A DNA stretch of 64,000 bases, from positions 868,001 to 932,000 of the forward strand of contig JAJLTO010000002.1 in the NCBI GenBank assembly GCA_030568195.1, read 5' to 3'. The notes below the pieces were generated by a model, which did not search any database, was not told the origin of the DNA, and was given only the letters and a program-made list of their open reading frames with translations. Positions 12,423-26,499 of this stretch are shown piece after piece. The DNA comes from Dipodascopsis uninucleata var. uninucleata (lineage: Eukaryota; Ascomycota; Lipomycetes; Lipomycetales; Lipomycetaceae). Positions within the stretch are counted from its first letter, which is position 1. The number at the start of each line of letters is the position of its first letter. The position numbers were made by a program, and so were the translations under genes.

Positions 12423-13331
12423 TGGAGGGGTAGATGAATGAAGACAATAAACAAAAGAAAGCTTTGGCCGACTTGCAGATATAGAGAACATTCTAATTTT
12501 TTTAATCAAAAAGTTTTTTTTCCCGTTTACTAACTGTACACCCTAATTATAGACATTAGTTATTACAGAAAGGAAGTTTTAAAATGGAACTCAATAAATA
12601 TTGATAACTGAAGAGATCAATTAATACTATACTCTCAAATAATTATACTGCATATACAACTTTTTACATGCCCAATGACAAAAAACCTGTCGTCTCGTAA
12701 ATCTTCAATCTTTTTACATACAAATATCACAAACACATGTAACATAAAATCAGTAGTACACCTTAATTTTCTATAATCCCTTCCCCTTCCCACACTCTAA
12801 TCATAACTTTTTTTAAAAAAAATATATATCCTCCGACAAAAGAGCAAAGAAAGAAAGAGCATGCAAAAAACATTAAGATATACTATACAATGTACAAGAC
12901 GACTAAAGTAAAGAAGTGCACGACCCACCTTACACTACGGTGACATACCATACTAATTCTATCGTACACCACCAGCCCATGTGCAAGACATATCAGAATA
13001 TACATAATATATATATAGAATAATATGAAGTCGTAAGATTTCAAACAAAATCCTGGAACGCATGTAAAAAAACTGAATATGCAAAAACACAGAAAAAGAT
13101 TTTAAATAGAAAATAAAATAAGAAATAAAGAAGAAAACTTATACAGAGGAAATATTCCTCAGCTAAACCATATAAAATATAAATAAATACTAAGCATTCT
13201 ATCATATGAAACATAGATTCAACTTTTTTTTTCCTTTGAGAGTAAAGCCCTGAATCAAAATAAACACAACTTGGTAACAGAAAAAAGCAGGCAAATCGAG
13301 GAAGGAGTGTCTTGTGGATGGGTTTATCCAC
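12423..13331. other. Convergent intergenic region MAK11/DED1
   Basis: Highly AT-rich 0.9 kb between converging 3' ends, full of A/T runs and possible poly(A) sites. The frames in it are low-complexity and unsupported. The DED1 3' UTR probably occupies a good part of it. Confidence 0.6.
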
Positions 13332-15673
<2,342 letters not shown>

Positions 15674-16465
15674 ACTGAATTATAATAAAAATAAAATCTA
15701 TATGTACTATGAAAAAGATTTACGTGAAAAGAAAAATAGAATAAAGAAACAACTAAATAGTTGTAATGAGAGAAGATAAAAAAGGGGAGGTAAGGGTGGT
15801 TGAAAAAATATTAAAAAATTTTTTCTGACAATCCGGCGTTGTGGCGCTGAAAGAGGCGAATTTCATCCAGTATCGTAAATATTACTAACTTACATGTAAA
15901 AAGATTATATAAATAAGTTGGTTACTTATATAATACGTCACATGATACGACACCAACTGTACAAGAAAAATTGCCACTGCCTCTTCTGTAATAGTAATAG
16001 AACGAGAGCTATTGTGACTACTATTTACTTATAATACGGGAATATTCTTGCAGCTGGTAGAAAAAAAGAGTTTGTGGGCGGATTGTAAGTCTTTTTGTTT
16101 TGGTGATGATGATATCAGAGGCGGTGACAGTTGTATAAATAGTAAACATATAAACAGGTCTAAATGTATATACACATATTATATATGTATTTATGAAACA
16201 GATTGTCTCTGCAGATTGCTTGGGTGCTGCTACACTGTTCTATTTTTTAAATTAATAAAAATGTAGAAGAACTTATTTCATTATAAAATACACAGAAAAA
16301 TGAATATGTGAAAAGGGAGTAAAAATTCTCATCGAGTCCGTATCTATCGTACAAGTACAAATTTCTACCATATAACAAAAAGCCGAGTATATCTCATATA
16401 ATTAAACACACAGAAACATAATTGACATAATAATATGTAAAAAGTCATTTATAAACTGATAGCAA
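15674..16465. other. Intergenic region DED1 promoter and EAF1 3' end
   Basis: Spacer between two minus-strand genes. It holds the DED1 promoter and the 3' UTR of the EAF1-like gene. TCACATGA occurs at 15938-15945, a weak bHLH-type match. No other feature is supported. Confidence 0.5.
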
Positions 16466-19415
16466 TCAAGTCTGATGCGTTTGCGGTACATGCTGAGGAT
16501 GATTAATGTGTTGGCCGTGCTGCTGATGCTGAGCGCCATGCTGAGCTTGTTGGAGTTGCTGAACCTGCTGTAACTGTTGCGCTTGTAAAGCCTGCTGCAC
16601 TCTTTGTAAGTGTTGAACCTGTTGAGAGTGCTGTGCTTGTTGCACACGCTGCAGCTGTTGAGCATGAGCAAGTTGTGCTTGATGTGCATGCATATTAGAC
16701 GCAGAAAATCCTTGCGGCAGGTGTCCTACAGAGCTGGAAACATTATTAGAACTACTTACTCCACTTCCAGATGCCGTAGCAACACTGTTTCCTGTAGGAG
16801 TACCCCCTGCAGGCGTCCGGCCACCATTTTGCTCTCTCATTAACGCAATTTGTTGTGTAAGAATAGCCTCAGAAATGGCCTTGTCTCGCTCTGCCTTGAG
16901 TTTAATAAGTTCCATTGGCGTAGGAACTTTTCCTTTAGGCGTATTCGTACCACTAGAAGTAGGCTTCTTAACAATAGGAGTGCTCCCAGGTCTTGCGCTA
17001 TTCTCTCTCTTTCTTAAGCTCTTCTTAATAGCTTCAAACATTCCAGTCCAGCGCAGACGTCGTTGGCCTCTCTGAGTGGTGTCAGGAGAGATGCCCATAG
17101 GAACAAGACGCCTCTTAGTTGCTACCTGTGCACGGGATGTAGCTTCAATCCAGATTTGAGCTGCACGTGCGTAAGGTCCACGGAGATCTTGAAGTTGGAA
17201 GTTGGGTTCCAGTTGCATCCAGCGCTCAAAACACTCCCACGGAGTTCGGCGTTCAATGTTAGAATTAACACCCCAAGATTGCCTAGAATTCATATTGGCA
17301 GCAATTACATCCCAGTTATACATAAACTCGCTGGCAAGCTTCAGTAAATTGGCATCATCTTGTGGAAGCCAAATAGTTGGTACACCGAACTCCACATATT
17401 TCATACTGGGTGGCGAAGGTGCCTTAATATATACGCCTCTCCTCGCTGTCTCACTAATGAACATGGGTTTGTGGCCGCTGCCATTAGTATTAATTGCAGC
17501 TTGCGACTGCGCTACTCGCTGAGCGTTCACAGCTTCAGCTTCACGTTGTCGGCGCCATGCAATGTATCTTTCTGGGCTTGCCGTCGTTGTCACCATGGCA
17601 AACTTGTTGATTGGCACTATAGGTAGATCTTCTATGGAATCCCTATATATATCGTCTAAAAATGGATCAACAATAGGATAATGTGCATTGTGATATCTGC
17701 CTCTACCATTGCCATATCGGATACCACGATCAACAGCTGGAGTCAAATACTGATTTTTACCTTCCGCCTCTACTTCTACCTCTCTAGCCGCAGTATCTGA
17801 CCGCGCATTTAAACGTTCAGATATTTCCACGTCTGTCAATAATCTTAGAGACTTAGGTGTAATACAAACGGACTTTCCATATGTCCAATATTCCTTTATC
17901 CATTCTGCAATATGAGCACAGCTCTCTTTCTTTCGTCTTCTCTCCTTATTATAGTCATCAGCCACCCATTGCATTTCAGCTTGAAGATAGTCCCAGTGTG
18001 CTTTTGTTCGCTTTGGTGCGCGAAATCTCTGAGGCTGCCGCAAACTCCATTTTCCCTCGCGTTTTAGTTCGTCAATTCTGGCGAAAGTCATCATCAAGCG
18101 TGCTTCCATATAAGATGTGAGAAAATTCTCGGTAGTCAGTGACTTATGAGCCGTAGGAACCAAGTTCGTTAATGGTGACGCTTGAATTGAATAAAAAATC
18201 TTCACAAGTGGTATACTTGGCTTAACAGGAGGTTCCTCTAAAGCTACTGAGGGAGCAATTGCTTTTGGCCGTGTTTGCGCAATAATCTCTCCCCCAGACG
18301 GAGCCGACCGCCGCTTTGTACTAGTTATTGCAGTCGATGATCCTTTAGGAATATTTCCTAATATTTCATTTACTGATTTATGCCGAAGTGCTCCGGAGCT
18401 CACACGGGTAGTCATTCTCTCAGTAGGAGTTGGGGGAGGTTTCTGGATTGGCCTGATATTCTTTTGTGTCGTGGGCTCCTGTTCCACTAGTTGTTGCTGC
18501 GAGCCCATTTCTTTCGTGACATTATTATCATAATTTTCGGTATCTGTCTTAACATCTGTTTTATTGTTTGTATTAACCTCCTCCACCTTGCTCTCCTCAA
18601 CTGCACTTGAAACATTTATAGCATTTTGGGTATCATTGACACTTTCAGAAATTTTTACTGTAGCAACGCTGCATGCTTCTGTTGCTGGCACCTGTTCTTT
18701 GCTCAGTGATTCGCGTACAGTGTTAGTACCATCAACTTTTCGGACTTTAGCCGTATACGCTGGTGGCGGTAAAGAAGACTCATCAAAAAGATGTCCACTA
18801 AAAAAATTGTAAGCATAATTACATTTTACTAATACCGAGAACATTTTTTTCTTTGTCTGGTGCCTTCATCTCGTGGCTCCAAACCGCCAGCGCACATCGC
18901 CAGTTACTAGCGTGATGTACTACACCATGGACAACACAAAAAATCACCACATACCTCTCTAAATCATTTTTTTCCAAAAAGGCCATTAAATTATCATCTT
19001 CAGATGCTATAATTTCATCAGATATGGGAATAAGAGGACTCCGGCACAAAAAATAAAGCTCTGACAGCTTATGTTTTCGTCCTTTAACGACATCGCTGTT
19101 TTATAATCCTAATATTAGCTATACTACTACACGTCTCTGCTATGTAGAAATCCAACACATTCAATAGTCATTTTGCAGTCCACATGTAATCCACACGCCC
19201 ATCTATCACCGTACCTGCAAAGCTGTCTTCTTCGTTCGATATTCTCGAACCGGAGTCTATCTAGACGATCCTGTAAAATAACGTAAGCTCATTAATATCT
19301 TTTCGTAGCATAATACACACATCCCCTTTTTTACTCTTAGTGTTTGGCCAAAATGACATATTCAACCGCCCACCAACAACATAATTCATCAAATACTTAC
19401 CGAAGACACATCCAT
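16466..19415 (-). CDS. EAF1: NuA4 scaffold Eaf1/Vid21 (HSA-SANT protein), four exons
   Basis: Platform subunit that assembles the NuA4 histone acetyltransferase. Exons on the minus strand are 19401-19415, 19215-19270, 18955-19095 and 16466-18797, all with consensus splice sites and in-frame joins, giving 847 residues. The N-terminal block (DRLDRLRFENIERRRQL, then FLEKNDLESGHLFDESSLP) matches the conserved Vid21 start. An HSA domain lies near residues 325-380, with KAHWDYLQAEMQWVADDYN followed by KERRRKK. A Myb/SANT domain lies near 535-600 (WLPQDDANLLKLA, then CFERWMQLEP). The C-terminus is a Gln/His-rich tail of about 90 residues. HSA binds actin and Arp4 in this family. The 15-base first exon is the weakest part, because an out-of-frame ATG lies four bases upstream of the chosen one. 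Confidence 0.83.
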
Positions 19416-19848
19416 CCATCCACAATTTTCTATTAAACCAACCTAAATGTATTTTCTAGATACTCTCCGACCTGAAATTTCAACTGAATGTCTTGTTCCC
19501 TTCCAAACCGTCTAGAAGTTCTTTTCACTACCCGCGTAATCCGTGATGCTCAGGCAAACTGTGAAGAAGGTCTAATCAGATTTTCATCGGCACGTGACGT
19601 ACTTCTTCTCTGTCTTCTCTCCACCTAACAAACCTCCGAGTATGTACTAGCCGTCGTTCTATAGGTATTCAAGTCGATCGGCCAAGTCAAATTCAGAGCC
19701 TGATTATACAGTAATTTCACGCACTCGACAGCGAAGCATTCGTAAAGTACAGTGAGCATCCACTAAGAACTGGCGATAGTTTGCACAAAAATTTTCTCAT
19801 GTATTTTGGCAATAAGACAGTAAACGTATCTTTAATATTCAAGTAAGG
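19416..19848. other. EAF1 upstream region
   Basis: About 430 bases between the start of the EAF1-like gene and the initiator tRNA. It contains an E-box-type CACGTGAC at 19591-19598. No reading frame is supported. Confidence 0.4.
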
Positions 19849-19920
19849 AGCGATGTGGCGCAGTGGAAGCGCGCAGGGCTCATAACCCTGATGTCCTTGG
19901 ATCGAAACCAAGTATCGCTA
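19849..19920 (+). tRNA. Initiator tRNA-Met (CAT)
   Basis: A 72-base cloverleaf without an intron. The acceptor stem pairs AGCGATG with TATCGCT, starting with the A1-U72 pair of eukaryotic initiators and ending in a G-U pair. The anticodon CAT is at 19881-19883, in a stem with the GGG/CCC pairs that mark initiators. The T loop reads ATCGAAA, with A54 in place of the usual T54. D-arm and anticodon-arm sequence is almost identical to yeast initiator tRNA. A run of T follows as a Pol III terminator. The changes from yeast are in the acceptor and T stems and keep pairing. Confidence 0.95.
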
Positions 19921-20397
19921 ATATTTTTTTTATGTTGGATTTTTGGTTATGTTTACGTACGTGATATTCAACCAGCAACTTATAAATGAAAAAAGTCAGC
20001 TTACGGCAAGTATTTCAATCTGTAATGTAATTTCTATATTTTTAAATAAATAATCTCAATTTTGCGTTCATGCCACCTTGTCTTATGAATCTCTTTAAGA
20101 TTACACAAGACGAAATCTGATTGTTTTGCATAAATTTGCATATTGAGAAAGCAGCCAATAAAAAAATTCCGACCAGCCATAAAATTCCACGCGAATCAGT
20201 CATCTTAGGGATTGCGATCGCATAGCATATGCCATTAAATTCATAGCATATGGTCTTCTAAAGTAATTGCTAAATATACGATACCCTCTACATTTATTTA
20301 TGCAGTCAGATAGTTCTATGCCTAGAACTTCTAAATGCTCCTACTATGAATTAAAAAACACCTGCGTACTCTATAAAAAATGCACAGCTCGTAGATG
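19921..20397. other. Spacer between tRNA and rhomboid gene
   Basis: AT-rich spacer that contains the tRNA terminator and the 3' flank of the minus-strand rhomboid gene. Nothing else is recognised. Confidence 0.5.
19924..19931 (+). terminator. Pol III oligo-T terminator of the initiator tRNA
   Basis: Eight T residues begin four bases after the last base of the tRNA, the usual RNA polymerase III stop. Confidence 0.85.
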
Positions 20398-21863
20398 TTA
20401 AGGAGAAACAGTCGTTAGGCCCTGCTCACACCAGTCGTGAATTGGCAAACAGCCAAGATATTTGCACCAGCTGCAAGTAGCCTTATCCTTGTAGAACACC
20501 CAGAGAAGGATAAATAGAAGCACTGCAGCCAGAAGAAGAAAAATAGTTCTGAAAAAAATCAAAATGTAGCGAACGGAAACACGACCACGAAAACGCTTTG
20601 GATTTTGATAGTACTCGAGGCGCTCATTATCTTTGATGACCAGTTTATCTGGAGTATGGAGTAAGCCAATTGCCAGTATTAATCCCATTGCAAACCCCCC
20701 AATATGCGCAAAATTATCAAGTCCAGGGAGGAGACCAAAAGCAAATGCAATCACTATCTCTATAATAAAGTGTAATAGTGTAAGCTTCGGGCTATCGAAC
20801 TTTTTCCAATTTAGAAGAAGATCGACTAGTTGGACTGCAAGTATTCCGAACAACGCACCAGAGGCACCCCTAAAGGAACTGTTAGACGATGGAAAGCAAA
20901 CCTATAAAAGTATACACTACCGAGTGAAGAAGTTATCTTACATGCTTGGAGTCCCATCAGATGCATAGCTACCTCCCAAAACAAATCCTGTGATTCCAGA
21001 AACAATATATATGAAGCCAAATCTCAAAAATCCAATATATCTGAACTTTTGTTAGCTGCACGTCAATAAAAGAATTCCACATAGCGAATATACGTACCTC
21101 TCCACTGAAAAGCCAAGCCGAATTTGAAGCATCAAGTTGACGATTAAGTGAATGAACCCAGCATGAAGAAATATAGGAATTATGAATCGCCACCACTACA
21201 ATCAAGCAGCTTCATCAGAAATTTATATCTAAATTAACTTCTAGAATTTTTCTTATTTACCTGATTTGGTGAAGTGTCAACACCGCCCATTCCACAGAGC
21301 TGTGACAGAGTACATTTACCACTCGTATTGAACTGCGAGCGTGCAGGACAGCTGTATCGAAGCGAAGTACTATCCGTGATACCTTTAATCGAGTGCATAC
21401 ATGGATTGAACCTAGCACCGGCATGAATGAATAAATATACAGGCGGCCCAATCATAGGATTAAAAGGATCGGTGCCGATGACCGAACCTGTTTGACTCTT
21501 AGACCAGCTTAACTCGAGACAAAAAATAACGATATCGAGCACACTAATGAGTATCACAAACCATGGAAGAGCACGAATTCTTTTACGACCTGAAGGTTCA
21601 ACTATTACAGGTCCTGCAAGTGTCGATGGTGCAACTGACGTCGGTCTCTGTCCTTGTCGCTCATTCCACGGATTATGCGTAGCTCGCCTGTCAGTTAGAG
21701 GAACATTATCAGCGTATGGATCCGAGTATGCATTGGAATATACACTTGCACTACTTGATGAGGCAGAGAGCTGTGATAGCTCGTAAGCATCACCTTTAAC
21801 GGTTGACGAAGCATCTGATGAGTTGGATTTCGACTTTATAGTCTTTTTGAATAGAGAACTCAT
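20398..21863 (-). CDS. Rhomboid intramembrane serine protease, four exons
   Basis: Polytopic protease that cleaves other membrane proteins within the bilayer. Exons are 21261-21863, 21098-21195, 20942-21040 and 20398-20869, giving 423 residues. The first ~95 residues are Ser-rich, polar and probably cytosolic, followed by a first membrane span (about 105-125). A loop with several cysteines precedes PNQWWRFIIPIFLHAGFIHLIVNL, the rhomboid HxxxN region. The catalytic serine sits in GASG (about residue 270) and the catalytic histidine in FAHIGGF (about residue 322). Both active-site residues are present, so it is probably active. The loop layout is that of the secretase-type rhomboids rather than the mitochondrial PARL type, and no targeting presequence is seen. 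The last loop carries CSWCKYLGCLPIHDWC, possibly disulphide bonded. Confidence 0.9.
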
Positions 21864-22665
21864 TATTCTAAGTTTATAAGAGTCAAATATCTTTTCCTTG
21901 ATTTCTAGTGTCGTTTAGGAGAATAATCAGTGTTCTTTCTGCCGCACGCTGCCGAGTGCTGCCGCTTATTATCGCCGATCTCTTGGCTTAGGCAGTTATA
22001 GAGATGCTTATCCACCTGCAATACAATTGTTCCGAAAGATCGTCCTGGGCAAGACTCATTGGCTCTTTCAAAAAATTTCTAAATTCCAGCAGAATATTTC
22101 TACTGTCTTTTTTGTAAAATACAAATGAATCGATGGCGCTAGACAAATGGATATTTACGCACGTTTATAGGTCTACATTAGTTTATGTAAGTAATTTAGG
22201 CTGCATCACCCACGTGAGAAATCAGTATCTCCCAAAAGCGTGAACAACATCTTGACCAACATCTTGAAGAACTTCAGAAAGTATCAAAATATCTCGACTT
22301 CAAACACATCAAGTCAATACTATTGACTATAGACTCATACCAAGAATAATCTGACTGAATTTAATATTACTATACCATAAAGTATTGTTGCATTCAAAAC
22401 ATCATATGCGGAAGCGGAGTCACTTTCCTTACTTCAGCTACATGCGTCAAAGTGGACAGTAGAATGCTGAATATAAGCGACTTGATGATCAGAAATAAGA
22501 GAAATGATACGATGCATTAACGCTGTCTTGTTATAGACTGTAAAATGTTAAGAAAAGAGAACTTCACACGCCTATTGTAGGTCTAAGACTATCTAATGTT
22601 TAAATTTCTCTAAACAATAAAAACAAGGTATCGAAGTCCCTATAGGATACTGAACTAGCCATTAA
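21864..22665. other. Intergenic region rhomboid promoter and phosphatase 3' end
   Basis: Spacer of about 800 bases between two minus-strand genes. It holds the rhomboid promoter and the 3' flank of the phosphatase gene. The motif GCCGCACGCTGCCGAGTGCTG near 21940-21962 is a local GC-rich direct repeat. No gene is seen. Confidence 0.45.
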
Positions 22666-23959
22666 CTACTGCCGACGAGCCACCTTATCTAGAGCTTCAC
22701 GTAAACGATATTCTCGGAGCTCTCCAGTTCTATCTACAGGTTTGGTCCACTTACCCCAGCCTGAAAGTCGTATAACTAGGCAGGTGGTATTATCATCGCC
22801 ACCAACGTCTTCCGCAAACTGTACAACTTCACGAGCAGCTTCCTGGGGTGTACCTCTCATAAATCCAGATCTGTAGCCAGTAGATGTGACAATGTCAGCA
22901 ATTTCTTGATCTGAAACGAAATTGGATACTCCATCTGAAACTAAAACAAGAAAAGGCTCATCACCTCCAAAATCAGTTTTGCTATTAAATTGAGATGGTA
23001 GCGATCGTGCACCAATGGTGTATACAGACATATCCGGTTCAGCACTGACACCATATCTTTTCATTGGTAGGTCACCAAATGATCGCGTATTTGCAAGATT
23101 TCCGAATCTTTCCTCGCCAAATGAATCGGTAAAAAAACTAGCAGCATATCTGCGTAATCGCGATGATTCTACTGGAGATGAGGGATGATGTACAGTTGTC
23201 AGCGGATGAGCGAGACCATCAGAGTCACATATTATGCATCTTGTGTCTCCAACATGAGCTACTACAACCTTTGCTCTCGTGCTCTCCCAGTACGGTGTAT
23301 TATCGCTGTCATCTCCAAATATCATCACAGAAGTAGCCGTTGATCCAGATGGCTGACCTTTGATAACAAAATCATAATCAGCCTGTAAAAATGCAATTGG
23401 CACACGAAGACATAGGTCACCTGGACAATTAATAGGTTAGTTAACAAGCTTCCTAAATGACTGGTCTATTACCTAGAAGAATGGATAGAACTTTAATATA
23501 CTTACTGTCTTTGTCCATCTTGCCTCTGTATCTCTCAAGATGCCCTTTCCAACGAGTCCAGTATCCACCAACATTGTCCTTCCATAAGTTTTCCAAGTAC
23601 TCTGCTGAAGATAAGTCACTCTTTTCTATGTATCCAGGAAGCTCTTTAGCAAGGAATTCGCTGCAGAAAGAACCTCCATGACCATCAAAAATTGAGAAAA
23701 GAAAGACATTTCTCGTGGTGCCAATTGCTACCTTTGCCGACTTTGGTGTCAATGATGTTGTCGTTGGCACTGTCACTATTGATAAGCTATATCTGTCTTC
23801 ATTCTCTCTTCTATTTCCACGAGAAGAGAAGTGTCCAATATGAGTTGGTACGCCGGAAAGAGCTACACGCAAGCGTGCGGATCCAGGTTGGCTCTGAGAT
23901 GGAGTAACATAATACGTTGTGAATCCTCTACAGCACACCCCTTTAAACCTCCTAAGCAT
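22666..23959 (-). CDS. PTC6: Mitochondrial PP2C protein phosphatase, Ptc6-like, two exons
   Basis: Metal-dependent serine/threonine phosphatase. Exons are 23506-23959 and 22666-23420; the GTAAGT donor splits a serine codon and the product is 402 residues. The chosen ATG starts MLRRFKGVCCRGFTTYYV, an arginine-rich stretch without acidic residues that fits a mitochondrial presequence; the frame is open slightly further but has no earlier ATG. PP2C metal-site motifs are RENEDRY, FDGHGG, SDGVSN and GGDDNTT. RSFGDLPMKRYGVSAEP and the C-terminal RTGELREYRLREAL resemble yeast Ptc6, a mitochondrial phosphatase linked to pyruvate dehydrogenase control and mitophagy. Another mitochondrial PP2C of the Ptc5 or Ptc7 type is the main alternative. 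Confidence 0.8.
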
Positions 23960-25251
23960 GACCTGCGATATCCGGAATTCCAAACTACCATTGTAAGCTA
24001 TAAAGAGTAATAATTAGAAATTATTCGTTAGACCCACCTGATCTACTCTTCTCTTCTCACACAACATGCAATAGATTAGTAGCTGGCACGCTCATGTTCA
24101 GCTGTTCGAAGTAACATTTCACAATATCAGATGGACAACAATGTGAAGCTTAACATCAGCTTTGGGATTCTCAATACTGACCTCTCAAACTCGATCGAGC
24201 CAAAGTCTGCATACTTTGCGAAATTGTGTCTTTGTTCCGATGATCTCTATATGGCTGTGATTTCAATCATCCGGAGTTTTAGAAATTTCAGTGATTCGTC
24301 GACTTTCCGGATTTCTAGACGCCCATTATACCACCCAGTCTTTGCCCTATTCACGTAAATTAAATCTGCTTCAAATCACGATTTACAAGCCTTTTGTATC
24401 TAAGCTGCAGGAAGTCTAGTAAATATATATGCAGAACCGAGTGTATTCTTTGAATATTAAACCCTACTACAGTACACGATACGTAAATATGATGTCGTGA
24501 TGAATGATAAAGATGTTGTGGAACAACAAATACAAAGGTTGTCGCACTTAGAAGCGTGACTGTTATTGATTAATATGTTCTTAGAATCTATACAAGATGA
24601 TATGTGCACGGTAATCTTGTTTTCTATATCTCTTAGTCGAGGGCAAATGGCGCATAGATCATATTCGCTTCTTATTACAGTTACCGGTACTTCTCCGGTT
24701 GTTGGCTTTACACTACTTACAGCTACCAATTGTCAAAGCTTCAGTGGGAGATTGAGCGGAATGGCAGATATAGTATAAAATACATACGATTATACATCTT
24801 ACTCCGTAAATTAGCTTCTCTAGATGATTCGCGGTTGGTATATAGCAGAAACATCTACCACTTTTAGAATGCCTACTCATTGAGCTTTTCCAGTAAAAAA
24901 TACTTGTATTGGGAGTTAAGTATTGATAGAGGCATCGGGCAGTTGCTTCCTATCGCCTCTTTATTCATTGTCGAACTTTTTGAGATTCTCAAAGTTCTAG
25001 ATACATATTTTTTTTCAGATAATTGAATGAAGTATCTCGTGTATTCTGTATAGTAAGTGTTCCTGCAGGCCCTTGCTCGCAGGTTTTGGCGATTTATCAA
25101 TTAGCATTAAGTTTCTGAACTCATCATCGATCAGTTCTACTGGAACATTGCATCATTAAGAGGACACCAAATACTCCGGCCCTCAGTGCAAATTTGCGTT
25201 GACTATACCTTTTGATTGTAAAACTTAGAAAAGAGAACAAGCTTGACCAGA
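23960..25251. other. Divergent intergenic region PTC6/E2
   Basis: About 1.3 kb between divergent genes. The short frames at 24131-24358 and 24566-24778 lack family features. Presumably both promoters; no RNA gene recognised. Confidence 0.45.
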
Positions 25252-26247
25252 ATGGGCAAGAATTCGCCTACGGTTCGGAGAATATTACAGGAAGCTAAAG
25301 AGCTTTCAGCGTCTGACAAGGATATCTACGCAGCGCCCAGTGAGGTAGGAATTATTAGTACACGATGTTAGTATAGCGCTAATGAGCAGTTTTCATTCAT
25401 TACAGGATAATCTATTTGACTGGCATTTTATCATTAGAGGGCCACCTTGTAGTCCATATGAGACTGGAAGCTATCACGGACGAATCACACTGCCTTCCAC
25501 ATATCCGCTTGCCCCGCCGAGCTTCAGGTTTCTACAGGAAACTGGAAGGTATGCTTCACGTTTGAATTTCTTCTTAGTTTTATCAGATTAAAATAGTCAC
25601 TTTCCTGAGACTTGATAAGAGATCCTGTATTGGATGCCGAGCTAATATCCTGTGCTTTGCTGTCTTTTGTCAAATTAGATTCGAAGTTAACAAGGAGATC
25701 TGCCTTTCGATATCGAAGTTTCATGTTGAGGAGTGGTTACCGGCCTGGGGTAAGCTATACGAGCTCTCTCATTAACTTTAGTATTTCATTTTTTGACGCA
25801 TTGTTTTTACGAATAGGTATCCGGACTGCATTGATAGCACTGAGAACTTTCATGCTTACGCCTGCAGAAGGGGCAGTAGGTGGTTTAGACGGCGTATGTG
25901 ATGAAATAAAGAAGGATATTGCAGAAAAGAGCGGACAGTACTGTTGTCGTCAGTGTGGTGGAAAAAGAAATGATGAACTACTTAGTACAACAGCACCTGA
26001 AAGAGCTGAACTGATCTCGAATGATAATTCTGAAATACCTCAACTATCCTTTGCTTACAAGTCGAACGCTGCGAACCAGGAGACTTCGAATCAGCGGATA
26101 AGTGCGACACAGAATAGCATGTCGTCTAATATATCAGTAAATAATGGCTATGGTCAATTACCTAGACAGCAGTCTTCTGTGTTTACGAAGCTGATGTGGA
26201 TATTATCCATCGTTATTTTATTTCTTGTTCTTAAAGGTTGGGTTTAA
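25252..26247 (+). CDS. Tail-anchored ubiquitin-conjugating enzyme, UBE2J/Ubc6 type, four exons
   Basis: E2 enzyme expected on the ER membrane, acting in ER-associated degradation. Exons are 25252-25344, 25406-25548, 25679-25749 and 25817-26247; all joins keep frame and give 245 residues. The UBC fold covers residues 1-150: RRILQEAKEL, WHFIIRGPP, then TGRFEVNKEICLSISKFH, which carries the active-site cysteine, and WLPAWGIRTALIALRTFM. These segments resemble UBE2J1 more than yeast Ubc6. The C-terminal half is polar and ends in a single hydrophobic span at the last ~17 residues, a tail anchor. A CCRQCGG motif near residue 165 is unusual. Expected partners are Doa10- or Hrd1-type ligases. Confidence 0.88.
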
Positions 26248-26499
26248 GATCGTATCTTCCGTATAGTTACTTATACGGAGAACTGTCTCTAGTTTTGTAA
26301 AATAGGATATAAGATTTTTAGCTGTCAATTTTATATGGCCTTATACAAGGGATACTTTCGAATTATACAAAAGGCTGAAATATACTAGCCTAACAGCTCA
26401 TATGAAATCTAAAAATATAAATACTAGATAAATTAATAGCTGCCACTGAAAATAAAAAATCGTAATAAATGTTACTATTATATCTATAAAATTGCATGT

